A DNA stretch of 64,000 bases from an uncultured Bacteroidota bacterium (GTDB lineage Bacteria > Bacteroidota > Bacteroidia > Flavobacteriales > Flavobacteriaceae): NCBI GenBank assembly GCA_902605445.1, contig CACLCL010000005.1:1-64000 (forward strand). Direction: 5' to 3'. The notes below the pieces were generated by a model. That model did no database searches and was not told the origin of the DNA. It worked only from the letters and a program-made list of their open reading frames with translations. The position numbers were made by a program, and so were the translations under genes. Shown here piece by piece: positions 1-10,693 of this stretch; positions within the stretch are counted from its first letter, which is position 1; the number at the start of each line of letters is the position of its first letter.

Positions 1-729
1 AAGAAAGCATTTGAAGTGCTAAGTAAAAAAAATATTGATGGATTAATTGTTATTGGTGGTGACGGTTCATTTACAGGTAGTCTCATATTCAGTAATGAAT
101 ATAATTTTCCCATAATGGGTATTCCAGCTACAATTGATAACGATATATTCGGAACATCTCACACAATTGGATTTGATTCAGCAACCAATACTGTTGTAGA
201 TGCAATTGATAAAATCAGAGATACTGCAAGCTCACATAATAGACTATTTTTTATTGAGGTTATGGGTAGAGATGCTGGTCACATTGCGTTAAATTCGGGG
301 GTTGCTGCTGGAGCTGAAGAAATACTAATTCCAGAAGAAAATCTTGGTCTTGAAAGATTAATTCAATCTTTAAAAAGAAGCCAAAAAACTGGAAAATCAT
401 CAAGCATCGTTGTTGTTGCTGAAGGGGATAAAACGGGTGAAAATGTCTTTCAACTCAAAGAATATGTTGAGAAACATTTACCGAATTATGATGCAAGAGT
501 TGCTGTCCTTGGACATATGCAAAGGGGTGGATCTCCTACATGTTTTGATAGAGTTCTTGCTAGTAGATTTGGTGTAAATGCAGTTGAGTCTTTGATTAAT
601 GGAGATAATTGCTGTATGGTTGGTCTTCAAAATAATAAAATTAAATTAACACCATTCAAAAAGGCAATAAAGGGAACAACAAAAATAAACACAGAATTAT
701 TGAAAATAAGTGATATAATGTCTATATAA
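1..729 (+). CDS. pfkA: 6-phosphofructokinase, 5' truncated by window edge
   Basis: Frame is open from base 1; motifs GGDGS, GIPATIDND, MGRDAGHIA, GHMQRGGSPT are typical of PfkA. Confidence 0.95.
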   Translation, partial: KKAFEVLSKKNIDGLIVIGGDGSFTGSLIFSNEYNFPIMGIPATIDNDIFGTSHTIGFDSATNTVVDAIDKIRDTASSHNRLFFIEVMGRDAGHIALNSGVAAGAEEILIPEENLGLERLIQSLKRSQKTGKSSSIVVVAEGDKTGENVFQLKEYVEKHLPNYDARVAVLGHMQRGGSPTCFDRVLASRFGVNAVESLINGDNCCMVGLQNNKIKLTPFKKAIKGTTKINTELLKISDIMSI

Positions 730-1740
<1,011 letters not shown>

Positions 1741-1752
1741 AATTTTATAATT

Positions 1753-2610
1753 ATGATACTAATTGTTGATAGTGGTTCAACTAAAACAGATTGGATTGCC
1801 ATTGAAAATACTGGTAAAGTTTTATTTGAAACCCAAACACTAGGATTAAATCCACAAGTTTTATCAAACAATATACTTAAAGAAAGGATAGTTAATAATT
1901 TTGAACTGTATAAGTTTAGAAAAGAAATTGATAAAATATATTTTTATGGAGCAGGTTGTGGAACAAAACCACCTAGGATTTTAATAAAGAGTGTCTTTCA
2001 AGAAATTTTTATTAATTGCAATTTTTTTTCGATTAAAGAAGACACATATGCTGCCATATATTCTACAGCAGAAATGAATGTTAAATCAATAGTATGTATT
2101 TTAGGGACTGGATCTAACTGTACATATTTTGATGGTGAAAATATTCATCAAAAAGTAATCTCACTAGGTTACATACTCATGGATGATGCCAGTGGAAATT
2201 ATTTTGGCAGACAATTGCTTAGAGATTTTTATTTTAATAAAATTCCTAAGGAAACAGCAGATAAATTTAATAATGAGTTTGATTTAGAAGCTGAAACAAT
2301 AAAAGACAACCTTTATAAACAGCCAAATCCAAATACATATTTAGCAAAATTTGCAAAATTTTTAATAAATAATAAAGATGCTGATTACTGTAAAAAATTA
2401 ATAAAAAAAGGATTTAATCTTTTTATTGACAGACAAATACTCCAATTCGAAGATGCCAAAGAAATACCAATACATTTTGTAGGTTCAATTTCATTTTACC
2501 TAAAAGATGAATTAATCAATTGCCTTATCGAAAATAAGCTTAAAGCTGGAAACATTATAAGAAAACCTATCGAGGGATTACTAAAATATCATCAAAACCT
2601 GTTAAGGTAA
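1753..2610 (+). CDS. BadF/BadG/BcrA/BcrD-type ATPase, N-acetylglucosamine kinase-like
   Basis: DSGSTKTDW phosphate-binding motif, ILGTGSN, GYILMDDASGNYFGR. Confidence 0.85.
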   Translation: MILIVDSGSTKTDWIAIENTGKVLFETQTLGLNPQVLSNNILKERIVNNFELYKFRKEIDKIYFYGAGCGTKPPRILIKSVFQEIFINCNFFSIKEDTYAAIYSTAEMNVKSIVCILGTGSNCTYFDGENIHQKVISLGYILMDDASGNYFGRQLLRDFYFNKIPKETADKFNNEFDLEAETIKDNLYKQPNPNTYLAKFAKFLINNKDADYCKKLIKKGFNLFIDRQILQFEDAKEIPIHFVGSISFYLKDELINCLIENKLKAGNIIRKPIEGLLKYHQNLLR

Positions 2611-2982
2611 AGCAATCATTGAAATTTCAACGTTGACTCCGAGTGGTAATTTACTCACTTGAACAGTCTCCCTTGCAGGGGCTGTATCTTCGTCAAAATA
2701 TTTTCCATATACTTTGTTAACTAATGAAAAATCATTCATATCAGATAGAAATATTGTGGATTTAACAACATTTTCAAAACTAATTGAAGCTTCATTTAAA
2801 ATTGAAGATAAATTTTTCATTACTTGCTCAGTTTCATCTGAAATACTATCCTTAATAATTTTACCTGTTTTCGGGTTCATTCCAACTTGACCAGAAATAT
2901 ACATAAATCCATTTGCTATAACCGCCTGATTGTATGGACCAATTGGGCTTGGTGCATTTTTACTTGTAATAATTTTTTTCAT
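2602..2982 (-). CDS. RidA family reactive intermediate/imine deaminase
   Basis: APSPIGPYNQAV, SGQVGMNPKTG, PARETVQVSKLPLGVNVEISMIA. Confidence 0.93.
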   Translation of the reverse strand: MKKIITSKNAPSPIGPYNQAVIANGFMYISGQVGMNPKTGKIIKDSISDETEQVMKNLSSILNEASISFENVVKSTIFLSDMNDFSLVNKVYGKYFDEDTAPARETVQVSKLPLGVNVEISMIALP

Positions 2983-2987
2983 AATTT

Positions 2988-5588
2988 CTATAATATTTTG
3001 TCCCTTTGACGTCTTTTATCATATTTTATATCGCTCAACATACCACTTTTTATTCCAATAAAAAAATTCCAGGATTTATTTACACTAAATGGTATCCAAC
3101 TAAAATTCATTCTCCAACTTAATAAATCTCTCTCAAATCTTAATTGAGTATAGGTTATTCCATTGTTTTTAAAATCATAGCCAGATGATATACCTGCATT
3201 CCATTGTGGTGATAATTCTACATCTCCCGAAAACATTAGTGAGTGTGAGGAAATTTCATTTTGATTTATTGTGTTATTATAATTGATTGCATAAGCAAGT
3301 CTTATTGACCAAGGTATTTCATAGTTATATAGCTGATTTTTTTTCTTCACATCATCTTTAGGCTTTTCTACATCATTATAATTATTCATTGGCCTACCAA
3401 ATAAGTCATCATTTCTACCACCATTTCTGACTGATTCATTGATGGATGAGGAATTTCTATCATTTTTATTAGAATCATTACTGCTAAACGAATAATTAAA
3501 AGTCAAATTTGCACTTGTTAGCCTAAATAATCCACCACCATTATTTATGTGAAACACATCAATTCTATTATTGTTTTCATCTAAAGTGTATGGATCTAGT
3601 GTAGCTCCGAAATTTAAACTCATCTTATTTTTAAATAACTGAGTACCTCCATTTACTCTTACAGGTGCTAATCTTAGTGAGTCTGCAGCTAAATTATATG
3701 AAGTTGAAAAATTTAAATTATTAAATATGGTTATTTTTTTAAACTCATTATCCTCATCCTCATTGTCTACGACCTTAGCCTCAATATTATTATTTAATGA
3801 TAATGATATTGAACTTGAAAACGATTTGTTTGGTAAACCAAAAATTGAACCTTCAAACCTTGAATATTCAACTTCTGAAGAGGTTAATCCATCAGCGCTT
3901 ACAACCTCATATGTAGTATAATAATTATCAAAAGATGGTGAAACTCCATAACTTATTGATGGTCTCATAACATGCCTTAACGCACTGATTTTTTTATTGT
4001 TTTTAAAATTATACATTCCATAGATTGTTGTTCCAACACTTGCTGAGAAATTATAAGTTCTAAAGGAGTCAAAACCATTATTCTCGATTACTTCAACTTC
4101 CTGTGATGTATTATTGTAATTTTTTTCAATTGTTTTAAATACCCATGATTCTTTATAATTAGCGCTTGTGGAAAAACTAAAATATTTAAAAAGCTTGAAA
4201 TTAGTACTAATTGGAATTGAATGCTGAAACCCTGTTTTAGCAGAGTCAAACATTTCCCTTTTAAAGAAAAGAGAGTCAGTTGTTAGTATTCTATTTTCAC
4301 CTCTAACACTATATTGTAAATTTATATTTTCAATAAAGCCCTTTTTTGAGCCTGATTTTGGTGCAAACGGATATACTCTAGATACACTTCCTTGAAAAGT
4401 TGGGAGTGTCATATTAATGGTTTGCGTATTAGTGTTTTGAGAATGTGTAGCTGTAACACTTAAATTTACCTGTGGTTCACCAGAAAAAGTTTTAGAATAT
4501 GAAACAGACGAGGAAAGAGTATTATTTAGAAAATTAGCTGAATTCATCTGATTAATTGATTGTTGATAGTATTTACTGCTTCCTAAATTAACTGATGCAG
4601 AAAATCTAGAGCTCGGATTAGATTTTGAATCTTGACTATGTGACCATCTTAAGTTATAAATTGAACTCTTTGAATAATCAGGAAATCCTCTTTCACTTTG
4701 AATTAAATTTTCAAATCTAAAACTTAAATTTCCCCTAAATCTATATCTATAAATATATGTATTCTCTAATCTAAAGCCGTAGCTTCCATTTGTGTAATAA
4801 TCACCAAGTAATGTTAAATCTAAATTGTCATTAATTGGTAAATAATATCCACCGTTTTGAATGAAATATCCACGAGAATTTTGTTCGCCAAAAGAAGGAA
4901 ATATTATTCCAGAACTTCTTTTATTAGAAATTGGAAAATATGCAAAGGGCAATCCAATTGGGGTTGGGACATCGGCAATATACATATTTGTTGGTCCAGT
5001 AATAATTTTTTTTCCAGGTATAACTTTTGCCTTTCTTAATAAAAAATAATATTCTGGATTTTCAATATTTTCTGAAGTTGTAAATTTTGCACGATTCATA
5101 TAATAAACTGAATCATTTTCCTTTTTTGTTATATCGGAAATAATTTTTAACCCAGCCTCTTCAGTTCTGGAGTTGAATATAATAGCTTTTTTAGTATCAA
5201 AATTAAATTTTAGTGAATCTGGATTAACCTCATCATTTCCTTGTACAAAAACAGGCAGTTGAGTATAAATTCCGGATGAGTCTTTGATTCTTCCTGCATA
5301 AATCTCATTTTTATTATAATCGACTATGATAATTCCGGCAGTGATTTGCATATCCTGATAATTTATTTTAGCGTTATTATATAGTCTAATGGTTTTATTT
5401 TTAGGATTTATAGATACTGTATCAGAGGCCTCATATGAAATTTTATCGAGAAGTAAATCGTTAGATTTAGTTATTGTATCTATTTTAATTATAGAATCAA
5501 ATGTAGAATTAAAAGGGAATACAGCTCTTATGTTTATAAAAAATAATGAAATGAATATAAAAATGGATTTTAAAAATAATCTTTTCAA
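2988..5588 (-). CDS. LptD/OstA-like outer membrane LPS assembly protein
   Basis: Signal-like N-terminus, OstA-like N-terminal beta region, VADVPTPIGLPFAYFPISNKRSSGIIFPSFGE, long beta-barrel C-terminal part; TTG start. Confidence 0.85.
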   Translation of the reverse strand: MKRLFLKSIFIFISLFFINIRAVFPFNSTFDSIIKIDTITKSNDLLLDKISYEASDTVSINPKNKTIRLYNNAKINYQDMQITAGIIIVDYNKNEIYAGRIKDSSGIYTQLPVFVQGNDEVNPDSLKFNFDTKKAIIFNSRTEEAGLKIISDITKKENDSVYYMNRAKFTTSENIENPEYYFLLRKAKVIPGKKIITGPTNMYIADVPTPIGLPFAYFPISNKRSSGIIFPSFGEQNSRGYFIQNGGYYLPINDNLDLTLLGDYYTNGSYGFRLENTYIYRYRFRGNLSFRFENLIQSERGFPDYSKSSIYNLRWSHSQDSKSNPSSRFSASVNLGSSKYYQQSINQMNSANFLNNTLSSSVSYSKTFSGEPQVNLSVTATHSQNTNTQTINMTLPTFQGSVSRVYPFAPKSGSKKGFIENINLQYSVRGENRILTTDSLFFKREMFDSAKTGFQHSIPISTNFKLFKYFSFSTSANYKESWVFKTIEKNYNNTSQEVEVIENNGFDSFRTYNFSASVGTTIYGMYNFKNNKKISALRHVMRPSISYGVSPSFDNYYTTYEVVSADGLTSSEVEYSRFEGSIFGLPNKSFSSSISLSLNNNIEAKVVDNEDEDNEFKKITIFNNLNFSTSYNLAADSLRLAPVRVNGGTQLFKNKMSLNFGATLDPYTLDENNNRIDVFHINNGGGLFRLTSANLTFNYSFSSNDSNKNDRNSSSINESVRNGGRNDDLFGRPMNNYNDVEKPKDDVKKKNQLYNYEIPWSIRLAYAINYNNTINQNEISSHSLMFSGDVELSPQWNAGISSGYDFKNNGITYTQLRFERDLLSWRMNFSWIPFSVNKSWNFFIGIKSGMLSDIKYDKRRQRDKIL

Positions 5589-5647
5589 GCTATCTAATGT
5601 ATATTGTGTGTAAATTTAAACATAATTTGAAGCTATTTTAAGAAATA

Positions 5648-6712
5648 ATGAATAAACAACAATTATATAAGATTCTATTTAACCATAGTTTAACAAGATT
5701 TTTCTTGTTTCTTACCTTAATAATAATTCATACATCCAACCATAAACTAATTTCTCAAGAAAACTTTACAATTGTAATTGATCCAGGTCATGGAGGTAAA
5801 GATCCTGGAAGAGCTAATGAATCAGGTGTTGAAGAAAAAGACATTGTTTTAAATATTTCAATTATGTTAGCAGAGATGCTAAAAAACGATGGAAATGAAG
5901 TTATTTTAACTAGAGATAAGGATATATTTTTAAGTTTAAGAAAAAGGGCAAGTATTGCTAATGAAGCTGATGCTGATTTATTTATTTCCATTCATTGTAA
6001 TGCATGGCATAAAGAAAGTGTTTATGGCTCAGAAACATTTATTTATGGTTTGCACGTAAATGATGCGAATTTTCAAGTAGCTTTAAAAGAAAATGAAGTC
6101 ATATTTCTTGAGGATAATTATGAAGAAAACTATAAAGGGTTTGATCCAAATTCTCCTGAGTCATTGATCGGTTTAACATTAATGCAAGAAGAATATTTAG
6201 ATCAAAGTATTCTTTTAGCTAGTTATATACAAAATAATTTTACCAATGTATTAAAAAGAAAAAACAGAGGAGTCAAACAAGCAGGATTTTGGGTTTTACA
6301 TAATACTTACATGCCAAGTGTTTTAATTGAGGCTGGTTTTATAACAAATAAAAAGGAGGAAAAATATTTGACTTCAAAAAAAGGTCAAAAAGAAATTGCA
6401 AAAAATATTTTTTCTGCAATATTAAAGTACAAACAATCCATTTTCAATAAAGATTTTGAAGAAATAGTAGATAAGGAAATATACTATAGCATTCAAATTG
6501 CAGCTGGTAAAAAACCTGTAAAAACTGAACCTAATAACTTTAATGGATTAGATAATGTATTCAGGATTAAAGAAAAAAAACTTTACAAATACTATTACAA
6601 AAAATCATCAAATATTAATGAGCTGCTTGAGGAATTAAAATTTGTTAAGTCCAAGGGTTTTAAAAGTGCTTTCATTGTTAAGTTTGTTGATAATAAAGCT
6701 GTTAAAAATTAA
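5648..6712 (+). CDS. N-acetylmuramoyl-L-alanine amidase (Amidase_3)
   Basis: VIDPGHGGKDPG, SIHCNAW, LIEAGFITN motifs; signal/TM-like N-terminus. Confidence 0.93.
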   Translation: MNKQQLYKILFNHSLTRFFLFLTLIIIHTSNHKLISQENFTIVIDPGHGGKDPGRANESGVEEKDIVLNISIMLAEMLKNDGNEVILTRDKDIFLSLRKRASIANEADADLFISIHCNAWHKESVYGSETFIYGLHVNDANFQVALKENEVIFLEDNYEENYKGFDPNSPESLIGLTLMQEEYLDQSILLASYIQNNFTNVLKRKNRGVKQAGFWVLHNTYMPSVLIEAGFITNKKEEKYLTSKKGQKEIAKNIFSAILKYKQSIFNKDFEEIVDKEIYYSIQIAAGKKPVKTEPNNFNGLDNVFRIKEKKLYKYYYKKSSNINELLEELKFVKSKGFKSAFIVKFVDNKAVKN

Positions 6713-6769
6713 AAAAAATAAATTACCAAACTCTTAAATTTTAATTTAAATTAGAAGTAAAATTTTACT

Positions 6770-7693
6770 TTGAAATTTTCAAAAGAAATTGGGATTGGGT
6801 TTTTGGCTATCATTGGAATACTTATGAGTTTCTTTTCATATAATTACTTGAAGGGAATCAATTTGTTTGATAGTAATAGAAATTTTAAAATTAAGTATTC
6901 AAAAGTTGATGGTCTTTCTACTTCAGATCCCGTAACCCTAAATGGATTCAAAATTGGAAGAGTTCATAAAATAAATTTTAACCCAAACAATACAAAAGAA
7001 CTTATTGTTGATATTATAATTGAAAATGATGTTAATTTTTCTAATACAAGTATTGCTGAATTATATGAAACCGGATTAATAGGTGGAAAGGCAATTGCTA
7101 TTATTCCAGACTATGAAAATGATTCAATCATTGCAAAAGATGGAGATTTTATAAATGGTATTATAAAACCGGGTCTTACCGAATTGGTTAACCAAATACT
7201 ACCACAGGTTCAGCTTCAAGTGGAGGCAGTAATGAAGAATGCAGAAATTGCGTTTGAAAATATTAATAATTTGTTTGATGATAAAACAAGAAATGTTTTA
7301 CAAAAAAGTATTACTGATATTTCAAATTTAACTCTAAATCTTTCCAATACTTCATCCCAAATATCGAAACTTATAGAAAGTAATACCTACAATATTGATA
7401 GGAGTCTTTCTGACATCAGAAAAACATCAAGTAATTTAAGAACAATTACTGATTCAATTGCAATTAATAATTTAGGGGAAATGACCAAAAATATTAATAA
7501 TATAATAACAAATCTTGAATCTGTTGTGTCTAATCTAAATTCGGATGGGACTATTGGAAAATTAATAAAGGAAGAAACGATATACGAAAACTTAGAAAAA
7601 ACTATTAATGACCTAAATGCCTTAATTAATGATATCAAAAATAAACCAGGTAGGTATATTAATTTTTCAGTTTTTGGAAGAAAAAATGACTAA
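6770..7693 (+). CDS. MlaD/MCE family lipid-transport protein
   Basis: N-terminal TM then VDGLSTSDPVTLNGFKIGRV MCE domain, coiled C-terminus; TTG start. Confidence 0.85.
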   Translation: MKFSKEIGIGFLAIIGILMSFFSYNYLKGINLFDSNRNFKIKYSKVDGLSTSDPVTLNGFKIGRVHKINFNPNNTKELIVDIIIENDVNFSNTSIAELYETGLIGGKAIAIIPDYENDSIIAKDGDFINGIIKPGLTELVNQILPQVQLQVEAVMKNAEIAFENINNLFDDKTRNVLQKSITDISNLTLNLSNTSSQISKLIESNTYNIDRSLSDIRKTSSNLRTITDSIAINNLGEMTKNINNIITNLESVVSNLNSDGTIGKLIKEETIYENLEKTINDLNALINDIKNKPGRYINFSVFGRKND

Positions 7694-7702
7694 AATTTAA
7701 AT

Positions 7703-8986
7703 TTGAAATATATACCTAATATAATATTTTGTGTTCTAATAACTTATTCTATTTACATCTTTTACAACAATATTTTAAAATTGAAAAGAAATATTAGTCT
7801 TGGTAAAGGGGAAGTTGAAATAAGTGGGTCAAAAAAAGAAAGATGGAAAAAGATGGTTCTTTTGGCCTTTGGGCAATCTAAAATGATTAACAGACCAATT
7901 TCAGGCCTATTACATTTAGTTGTATACATAGCATTCATAATAATAAACATAGAACTTATTGAAATTATTATTGATGGAGTTTTTGGAACCCATAGAATTT
8001 TTTCAACTATTGGGAGTTTATATGGATTTTTAATTGGATCATTTGAGATACTAGCAATTTCAGTTATTGTATGTGTTTCAATTTTCTGGATAAGAAGAAA
8101 TGTGTTGAGATTAAAAAGATTTTATGAAAATAAAATGATTGGTTGGCCGAAAATGGATGCAAATTTAATCTTGTATTTTGAAATTTTAATAATGAGTTGT
8201 TTTTTATTGATGAATACTTTTGATGTCGAATTTCAAATCATGGATAATGGTAATATAATTAGTGGATATTTAAGCTCATACTTTAATCATCTTAGTGCTG
8301 ATACAATGTATATTTTAGAAAGGATTTTTTGGTGGACACATATAATTTTAATAATGATATTTTTAAATTACCTTTATTATTCCAAGCACCTTCATATTTT
8401 GCTTGCTTTTCCAAATACATACTTCTCACCAATCAAAAATCTAGGATGGCTAAACAACCTTTCATCTGTTAAAAAAGAGATTGACATCATTAATGGAACA
8501 GTTAATGAATCATCAAATAATAACGAACTTATTAAATTTGGTGCTTCTGATGCTAATGACTTATCATGGTTACAAATATTAAACTCATACACATGTACTG
8601 AGTGTGGTAGATGTACTAGTGTTTGTCCAGCAAATATTACTGGGAAAAAACTATCGCCAAGAAAAATAATGATGGATACCAGAGACAGAATTGAAGAGAT
8701 AGGTAGAAATATTGATAGAAATGGAGAGTTTATTGATGACAATAAAAAATTGCTGGATGATTATATTACAAAAGAAGAGCTTTGGGCATGTACAAGTTGT
8801 AATGCATGTGTTGAGGAGTGTCCAATTAGCATAAACCCAATGTCGATAATTATGGATATGAGAAGGTATGTTGTAATGGAGGAGTCCTCTGCATCAAGTG
8901 AAATTAATAATATGATGAGTAATATTGAAAATAATGGGGCGCCCTGGCCTTATAACCAACAAGATAGATTAAATTGGAATGAATAA
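7703..8986 (+). CDS. Membrane Fe-S protein (Hdr/GlpC-like, NarI-like TM region plus two 4Fe-4S motifs)
   Basis: Several TM helices then CTECGRCTSVCP and CTSCNACVEECP; TTG start. Confidence 0.85.
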   Translation: MKYIPNIIFCVLITYSIYIFYNNILKLKRNISLGKGEVEISGSKKERWKKMVLLAFGQSKMINRPISGLLHLVVYIAFIIINIELIEIIIDGVFGTHRIFSTIGSLYGFLIGSFEILAISVIVCVSIFWIRRNVLRLKRFYENKMIGWPKMDANLILYFEILIMSCFLLMNTFDVEFQIMDNGNIISGYLSSYFNHLSADTMYILERIFWWTHIILIMIFLNYLYYSKHLHILLAFPNTYFSPIKNLGWLNNLSSVKKEIDIINGTVNESSNNNELIKFGASDANDLSWLQILNSYTCTECGRCTSVCPANITGKKLSPRKIMMDTRDRIEEIGRNIDRNGEFIDDNKKLLDDYITKEELWACTSCNACVEECPISINPMSIIMDMRRYVVMEESSASSEINNMMSNIENNGAPWPYNQQDRLNWNE

Positions 8987-9428
8987 AATGATTAAAAACA
9001 ACAAAATAAATAAGATTCTTAAAGAAAAAATTGAGTCTGGAGAAAAAATAAGCCCTGTATTACCAGATGGGATTAAAAATTATCTGATAGATATTGATGG
9101 AACAATCACTGATGATATTCCAAATGAAGAACCTGAAAGAATGAAAACATGTTTGCCTTATAAAGATGCTCTTTTAACCTGTAATAAATGGTTTGATGAA
9201 GGACATATGATTTGTTTTTTTACTTCAAGGGTTGAAGATCACAGGAAAATTACAGAGGACTGGTTAGATAAACATGGATTTAAATATCATTCACTACTGA
9301 TGGGTAAACCAAGAGGTGGTAACTACCATTGGATTGACAATCATCTTGTTAAAGCAACACGCTACCGAGGATCTTTTACTGAAATGGTTAAGAAGGAGGT
9401 GACAATCGAAGTTTTTAAAGATGAGTAA
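8979..9428 (+). CDS. HAD-superfamily phosphatase-like protein
   Basis: IDIDGTITDD nucleophile motif and FFTSR motif II; overlaps neighbours by 8 bp at each end. Confidence 0.75.
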   Translation: MNKMIKNNKINKILKEKIESGEKISPVLPDGIKNYLIDIDGTITDDIPNEEPERMKTCLPYKDALLTCNKWFDEGHMICFFTSRVEDHRKITEDWLDKHGFKYHSLLMGKPRGGNYHWIDNHLVKATRYRGSFTEMVKKEVTIEVFKDE

Positions 9429-10209
9429 AATTAACGTAAAAACTTGTGAACAATTCTCAAACGAAGGAAAAACTCCTGAAATTCTTTTTTGGATTGGTTG
9501 CTCCGGAAGCTTTGATGATAGAGCAAAAAAAATAACGAAGGCTTTTATTAAAATCCTGAATCATGCAAAAATAGATTTTGCAGTACTGGGAAAAGATGAA
9601 TCTTGTACAGGTGATCCTGCAAAAAGGGCTGGAAATGAATTTTTATTTCAAATGCAAGCATTGTCTAATATAAAAGTCTTAAATACTTACAACATAAAAA
9701 AAATTGTTACTACTTGTCCTCATTGTTTTAATATAATTAAAAATGAATATCCGGAGCTGGGAGGTGAATACGAAATATATCATCATACTGAATTTATCAA
9801 CAATTTAATTAATGAAGGTAGATTTAAAATTCAAGGCGGTTCATTTCAAGGCAAGAAAATAACATACCACGACCCGTGTTATCTTGGAAGAGCAAACAAT
9901 ATTTACAATGCACCAAGGAATTTAATAAAGAAATTAGATGCTGACTTGAGTGAATTAAAAAGATGTAAATCTAATTCCCTGTGCTGTGGTGCTGGAGGTG
10001 CTCAGATGTTTAAAGAAGCAGAAAAAGGAAATAAAGAAGTAAGTGTTGAAAGGGCAGAGGAAATTATTAAAAACAAATCAAAAATAGTTGCCACCTCATG
10101 TCCTTTTTGTAATACAATGTTAAACGATGGGATAATGAAATCTAAACCTGAATCTGAAATCGAGGTTTTAGATATTTCGGAACTATTAGTAAAGAAAAAT
10201 AATTTGTAG
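9421..10209 (+). CDS. Fe-S protein with CCG (HdrB/GlpC-type cysteine-rich) domains
   Basis: WIGCSGSFDDRA, TTCPHCFN, YHDPCYLGR, CCGAGGAQMF. Confidence 0.9.
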   Translation: MSKINVKTCEQFSNEGKTPEILFWIGCSGSFDDRAKKITKAFIKILNHAKIDFAVLGKDESCTGDPAKRAGNEFLFQMQALSNIKVLNTYNIKKIVTTCPHCFNIIKNEYPELGGEYEIYHHTEFINNLINEGRFKIQGGSFQGKKITYHDPCYLGRANNIYNAPRNLIKKLDADLSELKRCKSNSLCCGAGGAQMFKEAEKGNKEVSVERAEEIIKNKSKIVATSCPFCNTMLNDGIMKSKPESEIEVLDISELLVKKNNL

Positions 10210-10213
10210 TCTT

Positions 10214-10693
10214 ATGTTTGTTGATTTTAGTTCTCTAAACTTGAGCTCAAGGGTTTGGATTTTCCAGTCTGAAACCGAGATTAATAAAAATTTAGAAGAT
10301 TTGATAAAAAAAGAATTAACTGAATTTTTAGAAAATTGGGTGTCTCACGGTAGAGATATTATTTCATCATTTGAAATTAAATATAAAACCTTTATTGTGA
10401 TAGCGGTTTCCGATAGCATTAATATTTCTGGCTGCTCCATCGATACTCTAATTAATTTTGTCAAAAGCTTAGAGAATAAGTATAATTTATCCCTTATGAA
10501 TAAAAACATAATTAAATTTAAAAATGGATCAACTGTTAGCTCTATGAATATAAGTGACTTTAAAAGTAAGTGTGAAAAGATTAATAATAATGAAGAACTT
10601 ATTGTTTTTAATAATTTAGTAAATAGTATCGCAGATTACAGAAATAAATGGGAGATTGATATAAAATTAAGTTGGCATAAAAGATATTTATGA
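10214..10693 (+). CDS. Conserved flavobacterial protein of unknown function
   Basis: Complete ORF in operon context; recalls a Bacteroidota family often labelled 'ABC transporter ATPase' but has no Walker A or B motif. Confidence 0.7.
   Translation: MFVDFSSLNLSSRVWIFQSETEINKNLEDLIKKELTEFLENWVSHGRDIISSFEIKYKTFIVIAVSDSINISGCSIDTLINFVKSLENKYNLSLMNKNIIKFKNGSTVSSMNISDFKSKCEKINNNEELIVFNNLVNSIADYRNKWEIDIKLSWHKRYL

Noticed and set aside
8392-8742. 116-aa minus-strand ORF
   Set aside because: Entirely antisense to the Fe-S motifs of the membrane Fe-S protein; composition is a shadow of the sense frame.
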